Assembly: GCA_028641055.1 (NCBI GenBank) | Contig: CM054063.1 | Span: 42,355,304-42,419,303, forward strand | Direction: 5' to 3' | DNA: 64,000 nucleotides | From: Alopecurus myosuroides | Taxonomy: Eukaryota > Streptophyta > Magnoliopsida > Poales > Poaceae | Shown: piece after piece, positions 46,301 through 57,877 of the stretch | Position numbering within the stretch: position 1 is the first letter of the stretch | How the letters are laid out: every line of letters begins with the position of its first letter | Translations under genes and position numbers: made by a program | Notes under the pieces: model-generated | Seen by the model: the letters and a program-made list of their open reading frames with translations, nothing else | What the model was told of the DNA's origin: nothing | Database searches by the model: none

Positions 46301-46960
46301 CACGGCCAAGGAAACGCATGACTTCTGCGAAAAAAAGGAATTACCCCCAGCTTCGCCTCGGTCGCCCACCCGCAAAATAACGGCCAAGTCGAACGATCCA
46401 ACGGATTAGTTTGCACTGGCCTCAAGAAGCGACTACTCGACAGACTGCATCAAGCAGCCGGGCAGTGGGCCGAAGAATTACCATCAGTACTATGAAGTGT
46501 ATGTACAAATCCAGATCGATCAACAAATTATACACCATTTTTCATGGTATACGGAGCTGAAGCTGTCCTTCCCGAGGATGTCAAATTCAGCGCTCCACGA
46601 GTCGTCGCATACAACGAAGAAACTTCAAACAGAGCACTCGCTGAAGACATGGACGCACTGGATAAGATATGCGATATCGCACTCGCAAGATCCGCAATAT
46701 ACCAGCAATCGCCGCGCAACTACCATAGTCGCCGTATACGCCACTGAGCTTTCGTGGTCGGAGACTTAGTGTTGCGGCTCAAGCAAAAGGAAGGACACAA
46801 GCTCGAGCCACCATGGTAAGGACCCTTCATAATACACGAAGTTATCCCTGGTGGCGCATACCGATTGAAGAACCCGAAGACTGGTGGCATCTACTCCAAC
46901 CCATGGAACATGGCGCATTTCCGCAAATTCTACCCTTAGGATTATCCTACTCGCAAAGAA
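43325..46960 (+). pseudogene. Gypsy pol: RT, RNase H, second RNase H and integrase, decayed
   Basis: In order: the end of the protease region; an RT linker to TAG at 43708; the RT core from 43711 with NPVLVPKKNTDILRVCIDYT, DNFPLPRID and LDAYSGYNQI. A single-base frame slip near 44283 falls just before the catalytic box, which reads YVDE instead of the usual YVDD. Next come a stop at 44508, the RT-linked RNase H to 45056, and a second, archaeal-type RNase H from 45130 (IMYFNGSKRNEGAGAGV, with Asn where Asp is expected; then KYEALLHGM and YGDSNLI). The integrase carries an HHCC-like start (around 45895-46025), core GMDMVGPL and TDNGSNFT, and a C-terminal KNPKTGGIYSNPWNMAHFRK. Several further shifts occur after 45640. 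Confidence 0.85.
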
Positions 46961-47426
46961 ATAATGCTATACTAGCCATCTTGTACTTTGATCAAACACA
47001 TGGCTTCTCAGCCATATCAATAAAAACATGGTTTCGCAACCACAACTATTCGCATCTTCGATTTTCTACATGCTATTAACCACAGGCATACACCCCAAAA
47101 CACACGGGGGCTACGCCTAATCAGCATAAAAAGAAAACAAGGTTCAACAAGGTACACACCTTATAGACACCTTAAAAATACACATAGTAAACTATACAAA
47201 GTTTGTATGTCTACACTTTCGAAGACATTACAATCATAATACAATGTATCTACATCCTACAATTACATATGGCGACGAGCAGAATCCTCAGCCAACACTC
47301 GATCAACCTCTTCAGAAGTCAGCCGAATAACTCCTCTGCTGGAGGATGAACGACTGCATAATGAGGGGTCAAATAGACTGGAGCATTAGGGAGCCTAGCC
47401 ACAGAGTTAAAGTTAACCTCAGGATG
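46961..47426. other. Spacer between pol and the antisense gene
   Basis: Non-coding. It contains an internal PPT-like CACGGGGGCTACGCC at 47103-47117. The short frames are not convincing. Confidence 0.5.
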
Positions 47427-50400
47427 TCACAACCGAACAAAAGCAAGCGCTACTTGGGATCCGCAGATCAGCTGTTGGCTGACACACTCGTGCACTTGCC
47501 CTACCCAACCAAATATTGTTAGCAGATGGCTCAAACCTTCTGGAACTGCACGAAGTGGATAGAAAGTCCGGTGCACAGATGTCAGAGCTTCACGACAAGA
47601 ATCCACAAGTATCTTTGCCTGGCCTACTCGATACTTCAAAGTTGCCAAGATGAAGCCTCTACTGCGGTCAGACCAGAAGTTGTTCGCGTGCGGTTTTGAG
47701 CTACCGGCTTCATGAGCAATGTGGTTATCCACCCAATGTGTTTCACACGGACCGTCAGGCTCAACAACTACAAAGATTAGTGCAAAGTGTTAAACGGTGA
47801 AAAGAAGGTAATCAACAAAGTACTAGGGGGCTCGCATGCTTACAAAGCATGTCTTTGGCAACAACTGCCACCTCCTCCATCACGAACTGTTCACGCTGAG
47901 CCGCAAGCTTTTGTTTTGACTTGGCCACATCAGCCACTCCACGCAAAGCTTTCAGCTTGCGCTCACCATCTGCGACGCGATCACAGAGCAAGGCAAAGGC
48001 ACTAACAGCAGCAACAAGGGGATCCACTCGCACAACAGATCCACTCGAAGACTCTACGCTTGGACCCACTACCTGGAAGGAAATTAAGAAGGTTCAGATG
48101 CATTACTAGACCCCACTCGAGAAAGATACCACCTAGTTAACAGGTGCTCGGGGGCTACTCCCATCGGGGACTCATAACATTCAATCGCAAATAACCACAT
48201 TTAGACATCAAAAGAACACTTCGATTAAAAGCAAAATACGGGAATACATCCCAAAGTTCATTACATCGAGAGAGCAAACTAAAAACAGACTATCCTATGG
48301 AACTGCATAGGTACTGCCACTCGCAGCAAGATGCCCCTTGCGACTAGCACGGGCAAGCAATTCAGATAACTTCTTGGCAAGGGCTTCAGCCGGATCGCCA
48401 AAAGGACGAAGCGCTACCTTTCTGCATGTGGAGGCGTCGTAGGGAAGGCTTGAGTACGCCTCATCCAGGTCCGCGACTCCATGCGCCAACGCAAACTGGA
48501 TAGTAGTCCTAGCCCCGCATTCAGACTGGGCGACTGAATAAGCCTGGAGGAGATTCTCATCTTCCACGAAGACTTTCAGAAGGCCGCCCAGCGTAGGCGG
48601 AGCCACATCATCCACCAGAAGGTGCTCGTCGAATTGCGTCAACACTCGAATGGCTTCACCAACGAGGGAGCAGATCCCACTCGCGTGTTTTTGAAGCTGG
48701 GCGCAAGAATCCATCAAGGCGTCCAATCGTTGGCCCCCGGGAAGCTCCAATGCAACACCAAGGACATCTGCGAAAGGGCGTCATAAATTCCCGAGATAAC
48801 CAATTAAATTGCGTCACAGCGGAAGTCAAGTGCAACTTACCCGCAAATTGCTAAGCCAGAGGGCGAATGATGCCATCAATATCATTATCATGTTTAGCAC
48901 CAACCTACTCCAATTGCTTCAGCGCCTCCTAGGTCTCGGCGAGCTTCCCCTCGAACTCAGTCGAATGCTTGCGAGAGGACTCCAGTTCCTTTCGGGCAGT
49001 CTCCAACTCGGCCTCAAGGGTTTTCACCCGAGTGAAAACTTCAGTTTTCTCGGCCTTCAGGAGATCAACTTGAGCTACAGAGCAATGAATTTAGCCTAAG
49101 AGAACTTGTATGATCAGTTCTAACAGCAAAAGGGAACGGATTAACCTAACTTGGAGAGCTTGGCCGTCCTTGACGAGTCGATCATGATCCACCCGAACAG
49201 AAACGCAATCTGCCTCAACCGAAAGCACGCGATGACCAATAGCAGCAAGAGAGTCAAGAAGAGACTGAAAAAGCACAAGACAAAGGTCAAGTTAAAGAAA
49301 AAGAGAAGGTATTGAGCATATTCACGACTGCACACAGTCGAGTATAGCCTCGGGGGCTACTCCCATCGGGAGCACTGCCGTGCACCCGATAAGGTCAAGG
49401 AAAGAACGAAGCTTAAACTTGAGTCTGTGGAAAATCGCAAGCTATTGACCACATCCTCGGGGGCTAGTCCCATCGGGAGCACTGGCGTGCACCCGATAAA
49501 AATCATAAATAAACGAAATCGAAGATACAAAGAAGATGACAAGATTTACCTGGCCTTGGGCGGTGCGCAGAGGGTCCGCCGAGCTACCCGTCACTTCCTT
49601 TGTAGCCGAGGCTCCACCCGCAAAGCTAGGCAACTTATAATCTGTAGCCGCGGCTGCCGGAGCTGGGCTCGGAGACTTCTGGGCAGCCTTATCGACTGGA
49701 GTTTCACTCGCAGCAGCTTCCTTCCTCTTCACAGAAGGAACAGAGGAAGCAAACTGGCCGGGGCTGATGGTTCGAAGACTATCATGAAAGGAAAGATTGA
49801 ACAAACGACGTAAGGAAAAGAGAATAAAACCTTCGACTGGAAGATAACGCGAAAGAAAAAACTCACTCATCATCGTCGTCATCATCCAACATATCTGCGT
49901 TCCAGGCGGTGGTTACCTTTGGCTTGGAGGCTGGAGGGGGAAGCACGTTGAGAGGCGTCACTACGAGAGGCTCTGTCGCCTTTCCAGATCTGCCACCCAA
50001 AGAACTATCTTTGGAGGTAGCTTCATCGTCCACCACCCTGCGACGCTTGCGGTGGTGGAGGTCGCTACCCGACTCTTCCACGTCATCTGAAGAGCCGTGT
50101 TTGGAGCCCGAATCGACCTCAGCAACACTGGTGTCGAGAGCATCCTCACTGTTGCTCGCCAGGAGGTCCGAAGCATCATCGGCAGATATTGGCGGGTAGC
50201 AGGTTGCGACCTTCAGACTCTACGAGAACGATGAGAAAGAGGCGAAATCTCAGTCAATGAAGATTCGAATGGAAAGAGTGATTAAGATAAAGAAAAGAAA
50301 GGAAACTTACATCGGCTGGAGGAGGTCTCGAAGCCTCGAATGGCTCGAGAGGGCAGGCAGCAAAGGACTCGCCCACCTTCAGCTTGGTGATAGCCGCAAT

Positions 50401-51365
50401 CTTCTTCTCGAATTCAGCATTCGAGAGGATATCTTGGCTAACACGGCTAGGGTCTTTGATGCCCGGGTACTCCGACATGGTTGAGGGCCTCTCTTGGAGA
50501 GGCTGGATCCTGCGCCGGAGGAAGACGCTCGCCAGATGCAAACCATTCAACGCGACCCCTGCGGACAGGTCGTGAAGAGTTGCCACCTTGGCGAGTAGCG
50601 GGGCGATGACGCGGTTTTGTTCGACTGAGAGCTTGTGCGCCCAGGACTTCCGTCGCTTCAAAACAGCGAATGGGTGGAATTCGTGAGTTCCACCCGCGCT
50701 ATTATCAACAACGTAAAACCATTTCTTCCGCCATCCTTGCGCGGAGTCGTGGAAGTGCATCTCCGGGTAGGAGTCGTCCGTCTTCGCTTGGATTCTGAAG
50801 CCGCCGGTACACAGCGTCTCCCCAAGCTGGCTCTCCACCCATGATTTCTCGCGAAACACCCGCACTTTGGACAGGGCCTTCCAAAGGCCCCAGTGCGGGC
50901 GAATGCCCAGAAAGCACTCGCAAAGTACGATGAAGCACGAGATGTAATGCATCGCATTTGGAGGAAGGTCGTGGAGTTGTATGACATAGATATACATCAG
51001 ACCGAGGAGGAAGGGATGAAGGGGGAGTGAGAGCCCACGCTAAACGTGATCCGCGAAGATCACGCTTTTGTTTGCGCGACGGTTTGGTACCTCCTCTTTC
51101 TTTCCAAGGCGAACTCATTTTCGCTTTCAGGGGGCAGCAGCCCCTCCCTCTGCATCTCCTTGATGCTTTTGTTGGTGTTGTTGGCAAAGCGCCAGTCGCC
51201 TGACCTCGCGGCGGGTGGCACAGGGACATCATCGATCGCCTTCGACAACGAAGTGGCAGCTCCGCGCTTTTTCCTCCCACCATGAGAGCTTTTGAGCACT
51301 TGCAGAGGGAAATGTGTGCGCGACGAAGAATAAGAAGGAGAAGCAAATGACCGGGAAGTTTTCAC
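47427..51365 (-). pseudogene. Antisense gene of the Gypsy element (putative gypsy-type transposon protein family), several exons
   Basis: On the minus strand, open segments follow each other from 51365 to 47427 with intron-like gaps. The first begins with a basic region and WRFANNTNKSIKEMQREGLL (about 51180). The next has PNAMHYISCFIVLCECFLGI, then RPHWGLWKALSKVRVFREK and GWRKKWFYVVDN, the hallmark of the domain annotated as putative gypsy type transposon. It continues with acidic (MLDDDDDDE), Lys/Ala-rich and coiled-coil segments (49863-50081, 48295-48750, 47812-48069). A stop separates the first two segments near 51060, so it is probably broken. Known: antisense genes between pol and the 3' LTR occur in several plant Gypsy lineages; function unknown. 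Confidence 0.7.
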
Positions 51366-52314
51366 CTTCCGTCTAAGGACAGATATATATATACAAGAAA
51401 AAGTGATATGGACCGCTCATTGAGCAACGTGGCACCCATCGCGGCTGCCACGTGAAGCGGAAACAAGGCGGAACGAACAAAGTGCACAATGACGTCAGTG
51501 TATACCTCATCAAACCCGAAAATTCTTTCGGTTAAGATCCCAGACGCGAAATTTACGTCGTATGGGCACATCAAGACGCAAAAACTCTTTCGCATAAAAG
51601 CCCCAAACACGAAATCTTCTTTTGTATGGGCACAACAAAGTTTCGAGACACGAAAACTCTTTCGTATGGATAGAGAACTACAAAAACAAGATTCCTTGCA
51701 CATAAACAACAAAGGAGATTTTCTCACTCGAAAAATCTCAAAACAAAACTCGCGAGTGCGGCTCCTACCACTTGGTCACACGGTGTACACACATCCCCTC
51801 CCCTGATCGTTCCGCCGACTAGGCACATCCGGATGCCGTATTCTTTCGAATACGAAGGTAAGACCCAAAAGATCTCTCTTGCGGGCCTGGAGTCACACTC
51901 AAGCTGCGTCCTCCGGTAAATTTCCGTGTCAACAACACGAAGAAAAATCCTAGTGGACGCGCCGGGTACCCCTATAGGTTAAGTTTGACTCGATAAGACC
52001 TCCACGGCCCAGTCATAATGATCACCTCATCGGATTCGAGTCGGAGGTCTCGAATCAGTGTAGGCCAGAACTGTTTTTTCCCTAGATGCAATTAATTGGC
52101 CCTGAGCTATCAGGAGAGCCAAGAAGCTGAGCCATATCCTTCTGCGAAAACAGCCAAAAATACATGCACTTTCGTCGCTCGATGCTCGAGTACAAAAGGG
52201 TACACGCCCTCCAAACGACGAACGATTGAAACGATCAGTCGGAAGAATTCAAGGCAAGACTTTGAGCGTCTACCCGATAAGAAAATCTCAATCGAGTAAA
52301 TGCTCGGGGGCTAC
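51366..52314. other. Upstream region of the antisense gene and PPT
   Basis: No gene. Diverged repeats with ACGCAAAAACTCTTTCG/ACACGAAAACTCTTTCG and CGTATGGGCAC occur at 51515-51670 and may form the promoter of the minus-strand gene. The region ends in the polypurine-like tract GCTCGGGGGCTAC at 52302-52314, directly before the 3' LTR. Confidence 0.6.
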
Positions 52315-52842
52315 TGACGAAGGGATGAACCCTGGACCTATCGGTTGAGGATACCCGGTCCAAGGCCAAGGACCTAAGCCCAAGAGGAGATGCCATGGAC
52401 TATTCTAGAAGGCCCAGTTGAAGCCCACCCGCAAGGCCTTGCGGTCAAGTTAGGAAACTTGTAACCGACTTTAGGTTAGGTTTTGTGTCCCCCCCCCCCC
52501 CCCGAGTACGGTTTGAGACCTTACAACCTATATAAGGCCAGGAGAACAACCAGGAGGAGGACAAGCAATACCGTACCACCAAATCCTTGAGATCGAGATC
52601 ATACTCTCGACTTGACCATCCCCCATTGTAACCGATATACTCATCAATACAGATTGACAGAAGCAGGAGTAAGTGTTTTACCTCTACGAGGGCCCCAAAC
52701 CTGGGTAAATTGTGCCCCCTATTTAGCCGACGATTGTCACAAGCGCCTACATGTTCTCCTAATCGAAACCCTATGAGCTCACCCGAGGGACTTGTTGAGA
52801 TGCATATTCGACAGGGTCTCCTTCTGACTTACTTGACGTGTC
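52315..52842 (+). repeat. 3' LTR of the Tat-type Gypsy element
   Basis: It starts TGACGAAGGGATGAACC immediately after the PPT and ends near TGACGTGTCA (an earlier end at TTCGACA, about 52812, is possible). It carries a TATA box and the usual leader sequence. The matching 5' LTR is absent from the window, so the end and any target duplication cannot be proved. A 16-base poly-C run lies at about 52488-52503. Confidence 0.65.
52529..52536 (+). promoter_or_regulatory. LTR TATA box
   Basis: TATATAAG within CAACCTATATAAGGCCAGGA, about 215 bp into the LTR and followed by a GAGATCGAGATC-rich leader. This is the expected position for an LTR promoter. Confidence 0.65.
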
Positions 52843-53880
52843 AGGAATTATAAGACTTTTGGCTTATGTTTCGTCCAATTCCGAGAATATTTCCAGAACA
52901 ACTTTTCTAAAACCAAAAAAACCTGAAAACAAGAACTGGCTCTGAGGCATCTTGTCAATAGGTTAGTCCATGAAAACATCCAGAAAACGAAGGAAAACAT
53001 AGAGGTATTGGATAGAAAACTAGCATGGAGCATCAAAAATTATAGATACGTTTGAGACGATCACTTGATTGGAGTTGTGGCATAAGGTTTGTAAGTAAGA
53101 AACAATTCTTTCATGAAAACCCCATAAGCCAAGTAAAACATGCAAAAGATAAAGTAGATGCGTTTAACTTTATATTTTCCTAGTGCATATTATATGGTCC
53201 TCGTAAGATTTATGAATTGTTCAAATTGTCAGCGTGGAGGCGCGGGGACCATATTACATCGCATTACATCTTTGATGTTGTCTGTTGCTAACATAGCAAT
53301 CACTTTGTTGCTGCAACTTAATACCAATGGATTTGCTGGATATTTTTCTTGAGGTGGACTTTTAGATATGGATGCATGTTGGATAGCGATTCATATGCCT
53401 TTACGTAACAATGTTAGAACCCGTGAACTTTATCTTGTCATAATAGTATTATTATACGTTCATGATTTGTCAATTTCCCAGTCGTAATTTGTTCACCCAT
53501 CATGTTTGTTTTCTTTGGGAGAAACCACTAGTGAACCTATGGCCCCCGGTACTATTTTCCAAATATTGGAAACCTTCTTGTAAGCACTTTCATAATTGTT
53601 TCCTTGCTGTACCATTTTTTATTTTATTGTTTTCTAAGACTCTATACATTTAATTCTCCCGTTTTCAGCAAAACCGGAAGATTGACAACCTTTCGGAAAG
53701 TTGGGGCAAGAGAGTGTTTGTGCTTGTGTGCAAGTTCCACGTTCCCGTCAACTACACACCGGTACTTTTCTGGCGCCGTTAACAAAGCAATCTTCTTCAA
53801 GCTTACGAAGTCCTACTGTTTCTATAACTCTGGTTCTATACTAGGGAAAAACTTACTCTAGATGAGCGTGTGATCACGTC
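52843..53880 (+). mobile_element. Decayed LTR-retrotransposon debris
   Basis: 52846-53075 contains AGACTTTTGGCTTATGTTTC, AAGAACTGGCTCTGAGGCA, AATAGGTTAGTCC and AATTATAGATACGTTTGAGA, phrases I associate with LTR sequence of abundant Triticeae Gypsy elements. 53515-53545 (GAGAAACCACTAGTGAACC, TATGGCCCCCGG) and 53690-53870 resemble the internal leader of such elements. There are no open frames. The exact family is not assigned. Confidence 0.5.
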
Positions 53881-54880
53881 CTCATCACAGTGGAAAGAAC
53901 ACAAGAAGTGCTCAAATCCCACGAAAGCAAAAATTTCTATGGGGGTGGGAGAAGAGAGGAAGAACAATGAATAACTCAACAAAGGAATCCACAAGATCTA
54001 GATCCAAATACTTTCCCTCACTGCGAGAAGAGATAGATTGGGCATGGCCTTCAACATAAAAAACCCAACAAGTTTCTCATACGAAATCCGTTTTTTATGA
54101 ACTTCGGCTTGTCATGAATAACACAACAAGCACCAAAACTTCACATCATAAAGGCCAAATAATAACAACAAAATATGATGCCAAGGATGATAAGTTTTGA
54201 GCTCTCACGAATGATACAATCAACCAAGTCATCCCAGAGCCTCTCTTACAGAGAGGTCCAACCTTTCCCATGCGTTTTTACCTTTGCTTGTTGTATTATA
54301 ATATTTCTATACTTGATTTTGTATAGCTCTTAGTTGCGAATGCAACAAGCCAATGATCATCAAAAACGAACTCCAGATGCAAAAGATATGAGTGTTTTAG
54401 TAATGGTGTTTCTACAGGTTTTCAGAGGTCTGTAGTACTTCACCAATCAATCCCTCCTCTTTGTGAGGGGAATATATTGGATCTAGATCTAGATCTATTG
54501 GATGACCATTAGGCTCTCTCCCACGATGTGCATATGTGTAACCTCTTGCTGATTAATAGAACACATGGAGTTCAATATATCTACTTATGTTTGACGCGCT
54601 CTACCCGCTTGTTTCCCTATGCCTCCGTTTCTTATGAGTTCCTTGTGTAATTGGTTTTTCATTTATATATTAACTACACTAAAAAAATTCAAAGGGAACT
54701 GTGACAACACAATGCATTGTGTGAATCTATAGGATGGAATTGGCCAACTACAAGGGTCCGTTGGGCAATATATATAGGGACAATGATAGAATAGAAAAGT
54801 CAAGTTTGATGGGATACTTTATTTCATCAATACATGTCATAACTTTCGAAATGAATACACATGTATCTTGCATAAGGATG
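53881..54880. other. Unassigned sequence
   Basis: No gene, RNA or clear repeat recognised. It contains ATCTAGATCTAGATCTATTGG near 54480-54500 and an earlier AGATCTAGATCCAAATAC near 53995. Probably old transposon or intergenic sequence. Confidence 0.4.
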
Positions 54881-55103
54881 CTCATAGTGGGTGGGGTTCC
54901 CTTCTTCGGTCCAATCGCTTCTTGATTAATGAGGAGATGGGTGTGGTAAAATAATATGTTACCATAACATCACACATTCCTATGCAATATGAGTCTACAA
55001 GATAATAAAGGCACCTTTGTATGACACCACTTGAATGTTACTCCCCTCTATGGAGCTACTAACATAGACTAATTACTACTCTATGTTACTCCCCACTATG
55101 ACC
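54881..55103. mobile_element. MITE with TCATAGTGGG terminal inverted repeats
   Basis: The left end CTCATAGTGGGTGGGG (54881 on) and right end TCCCCACTATGACC (to 55103) are inverse to each other. The inside is AT-rich with the subterminal word ATGTTACTCCCC repeated. Length is about 220 bp, typical of a small non-autonomous DNA transposon. The superfamily is not certain and the target duplication not resolved. Confidence 0.65.
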
Positions 55104-55512
55104 AACCTAAGATTTTTGTTACTTCATTATTTTTTTGACGCACGGATTGTGAAATTTACTATCTAACCGCTGGCGACGGGTCATGGAACTTTATGCGACC
55201 ATGGGTGATGGCCCATTTATTTGTAAAGATAATGCTCATCACGAGTAGAAAGAGTACAAACAACTTTTTCATAAACATTTACAACTTTTATATCTATATA
55301 TCGTGTATTGTATATGGGCATCATGCATTCATGATGCTACGAGGAATCGAGTCGGAAAAGTTTCACAAGATACCAATTAATCCATACAAGAAAAGCAATT
55401 CTTATACCATATATTGTTTCAGATCCACGATCTCCATACTTTTATTGAGATATGTGTTGGTGAAAGTTGATCGATCCTTTGTTGCTCGGAATCCCAAGAT
55501 GCACTTAGTTAG
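55104..55512. other. Unassigned AT-rich sequence
   Basis: Short frames only. No recognisable motif beyond poly-T tracts. Confidence 0.4.
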
Positions 55513-55915
55513 CACAAGAAGATGCGGCGTAACACCCCCTCAGCAAGCATCACCCGCGCCACTCTATCATGCCCTCGTTGAGGAGAGAAGATAATGTCGA
55601 GAAGGCCTACCTTGTGTACGTGTTGTCTACAAGGACCATACCAAAGAGACATGCAATGCCGACACTTCATTGTCCAGCAGCCAGCGAGCCCCCAAACAAC
55701 TCTATTTTCCACGAAAAACGCCCTTGGGGGTGGGGGTGGCAAGGCTGGAGATGCTCTCACAACTCGGCACAAGAAGATGGAGCGTGACACCGATTAGCAA
55801 GAACCAATGCGAGAAAAAGCGCATGCGCCACTCCGTCTCATCCTCGCCGAGGAGTGAGGATAGCGCCGAAAGGCCTTCTTTTCGTCCGATATTGTCTAGA
55901 AGCCTATATGAAAGA
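55513..55915. repeat. Diverged direct duplication (about 260-bp offset)
   Basis: 55513-55640 (GCACAAGAAGATGCGGCGTA ... CTCGTTGAGGAGAGAAGATA ... GTTGTCTACAAGG) reappears in altered form at 55769-55915 (GCACAAGAAGATGGAGCGTG ... CTCGCCGAGGAGTGAGGATA ... ATTGTCTAGAAGC). The overlapping open frames lack conserved domains. Confidence 0.55.
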
Positions 55916-56087
55916 TAATTACCTCGCAGACAAAGCCATACTCTCCATTATCCAACAATTGTTTGGTGTCCGATAGGAGTGCTAGGTGGTACCATCGACG
56001 ATGTGCTCATCATCCTCAAGAATGACAAGAAACCTCGGGGAAAAGACGTTCCACATGTTTGTCTTGGAGGATCACCACAAAAAAATA

Positions 56088-56168
56088 CTGCTTCCGTTCC
56101 ATAGTGTAAGCATTTCTAGCAAACTAAACTAGCTTACTAAAAATTCTTACATTGTGGAACGGAGGGAG
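56088..56168. mobile_element. Stowaway (Tc1/Mariner) MITE, 81 bp
   Basis: It ends in CTCCCTCCGTTCCA on the complementary right side (TGGAACGGAGGGAG) and CTGCTTCCGTTCCA on the left. The TA target duplication is at 56086-56087 and 56169-56170. Most of the element is inverted repeat (TAAGCATTTCTAGCAAACTA ... TTAGTAAGCTAG region). Confidence 0.92.
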
Positions 56169-56185
56169 TAATTAATAGAAATTTA

Positions 56186-56804
56186 GGATGTGTTTGGTTC
56201 GATCTTTATTGACCGTTATCCGATTACGCCGCTAACAGTTTCCCTTAACACGTTTGGTTGACTCAGCCCGTAAACGAATACCATGTAAACAAAGTACAGG
56301 CCAAGTCAGATCTGATACCGATCCCCTACCTTCAGAAATGAATCTCTTACCGGACGGAACACTTAGTGGTCGCTGATTAGAGCGAGGTCTCCGCCTCTAA
56401 TCCCCTCCACCCGCAGATCCCCTTCGACCCCGATCTTCTTCTTCCTTGCACTTGCCCAGGTAGGCGTGATGCTCATGGAAGCCGCAGATCTCTCCCTCCA
56501 ATCGTGAGGAAGGACCCGCCGAAGGTGCGGCTGCGCCGTTGTGGATAGAGCAGCGACGGCCACGGGCCACCGACCCCCTTCACGGTCAAATGGCGGTAGA
56601 ATCACCGGATCTCCTCTCAACATCCTTCACAAGAGCAGCGGAATTCTGGAAGAACATCAATGGCGTTTGGGTTCGTCTGTCATCGGATTACATTACCAGG
56701 AGTAACCAAACAAAATAGGAAAAAAAATGCCCACTACGTCCAAATACCGTCGTAACTTGATTCCGTTTCCGTTTACGTTACCGTCTCCACAAACAAACAC
56801 GTCC
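56186..56804. mobile_element. Harbinger-like non-autonomous element, 619 bp
   Basis: The left end GGATGTGTTTGGTT and right end AAACAAACACGTCC are inverse to each other with one or two mismatches, and TTA flanks both sides (56183-56185, 56805-56807). TTA/TAA duplication is the mark of PIF/Harbinger elements. A GC-rich core (56360-56640) holds a short minus-strand frame without recognisable domain, possibly captured sequence. Confidence 0.8.
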
Positions 56805-57215
56805 TTACCCAGAAATGTCATCTAGGAAAGTAAATAATAAAAAAATTGCAAAAAAAGGAAAATATATGATTTAACAAAAATCCTGGAGGAGTTCTTTTCA
56901 CTGCTATTTATTTTGGGCCGTAGAATTTCGATCAGACGGCTGGGCTCTGCCTCTTTTTTTTGTGCTCTTGTCATCTTACGCAGCTGATAGTCGTGTAACA
57001 TCCCGTGGTGGCGATTGCTGTGGCCTCCTGCGGCCTAATAAGCCGGTACAATTCTTGTTAGCCTTCCGATGTGGGACTAATCGGCGGCGAGGAAACCAGT
57101 AGATGAGCCCCGCCCACGACGTTCTCCGGCCTACTTTCCCGATAGCTCACTTCTCCCGGCGGAAGCGGCGGCGCCGGCAACTCCAAACCCCGCGCCGCTC
57201 TTCCTCGCCGGCGCG

Positions 57216-57535
57216 ATGCGGTTCGATCTGGATGGGCTCACGGTGCACTTCCCCTGCGCGGCGATCTATCCGGATCAGCTGAAGGGCGCCCTTGACGCGC
57301 GCGGGCACGGGCTCCTGGAGATGCCGACGGGCACCGGCAAGATGGCGGCGCTCATCTCCCTCCCTCATCACCTCCTACTACCTCACCAACCCCTCCCGCA
57401 CGATCCGCCTCCTCTACTCCACTCCACCCGCACCGTCCTCCTCTTCTCCCTCCTCCCGCCCGCTCGCTCATCACGCTCGGCCTCTCCTCCCGCAAGAACC
57501 TCTGCGTCCAACCGCAGGCCTCCCGCAAATATCAC
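57216..57535 (+). pseudogene. XPD (ERCC2/UVH6) helicase, exon-1 pseudogene
   Basis: The frame starts MRFDLDGLTVHFPCAAIYPD, with LLEMPTGTGKMAALISL after it: the N-terminus and Walker A of the XPD helicase of TFIIH. Compared with the family, about six residues are missing after IYPDQ. The Walker A reads GTGKM where GTGKT is invariant. A 4-bp duplication (CTCCCTCCCTC, about 57357-57367) shifts the frame, after which TSYYLTNPSRTIRLLYST and later GLSSRKNLCVQPQAS appear in other frames. Sequence homology stops at about 57535. No further exons follow, so it is a dead fragment, possibly left by transposon capture. Confidence 0.85.
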
Positions 57536-57540
57536 GGGTA

Positions 57541-57877
57541 TTAAGTTGCAGCAACAAAGCTATGGCTTTGTGTGCAACAGAAAAATGCATTAAGAACAAT
57601 ACGTGATCTAGGCAATAATCCACATCCGTAGACAAGAACACTATTGTTTTCTCCCTAGTGGCAACAACACATCCCCCTCCCGTACATTTCTCTCACTCGG
57701 GCGCATGTCAATGGAGGCATGAACCGACTATCTAGCATATAAACCCTCTCTTGAAGATGCATACAACTACACGATCAAGGAAACCACACACATCGGAGAG
57801 TATTGCAAAAACACATTAAAACACTCTAAAATTATAAGTGAAGCTTCTCATATAATGACATGAATCAAATAATCATA
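57541..57877. other. Unassigned sequence between XPD fragment and CACTA-4 end
   Basis: No motif recognised. AT-rich towards 57870. Confidence 0.4.

Larger units (their letters stand above)
25440..52842 (+). mobile_element. Tat-lineage Gypsy retrotransposon, 5'-truncated, split by a nested insertion
   Basis: Order gag, protease remnant, RT, RNase H, a second RNase H, integrase, antisense gene, PPT, 3' LTR. The double RNase H and a 3' antisense gene are marks of the Tat group of plant Ty3/Gypsy elements. No 5' LTR or primer-binding site is present: the gag region joins unrelated LTR sequence near 25.44 kb. The body is interrupted at 27420/43325 by a solo LTR, and AATTC is duplicated on both sides. 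All genes carry stops or shifts, so the element is dead. Confidence 0.85.
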
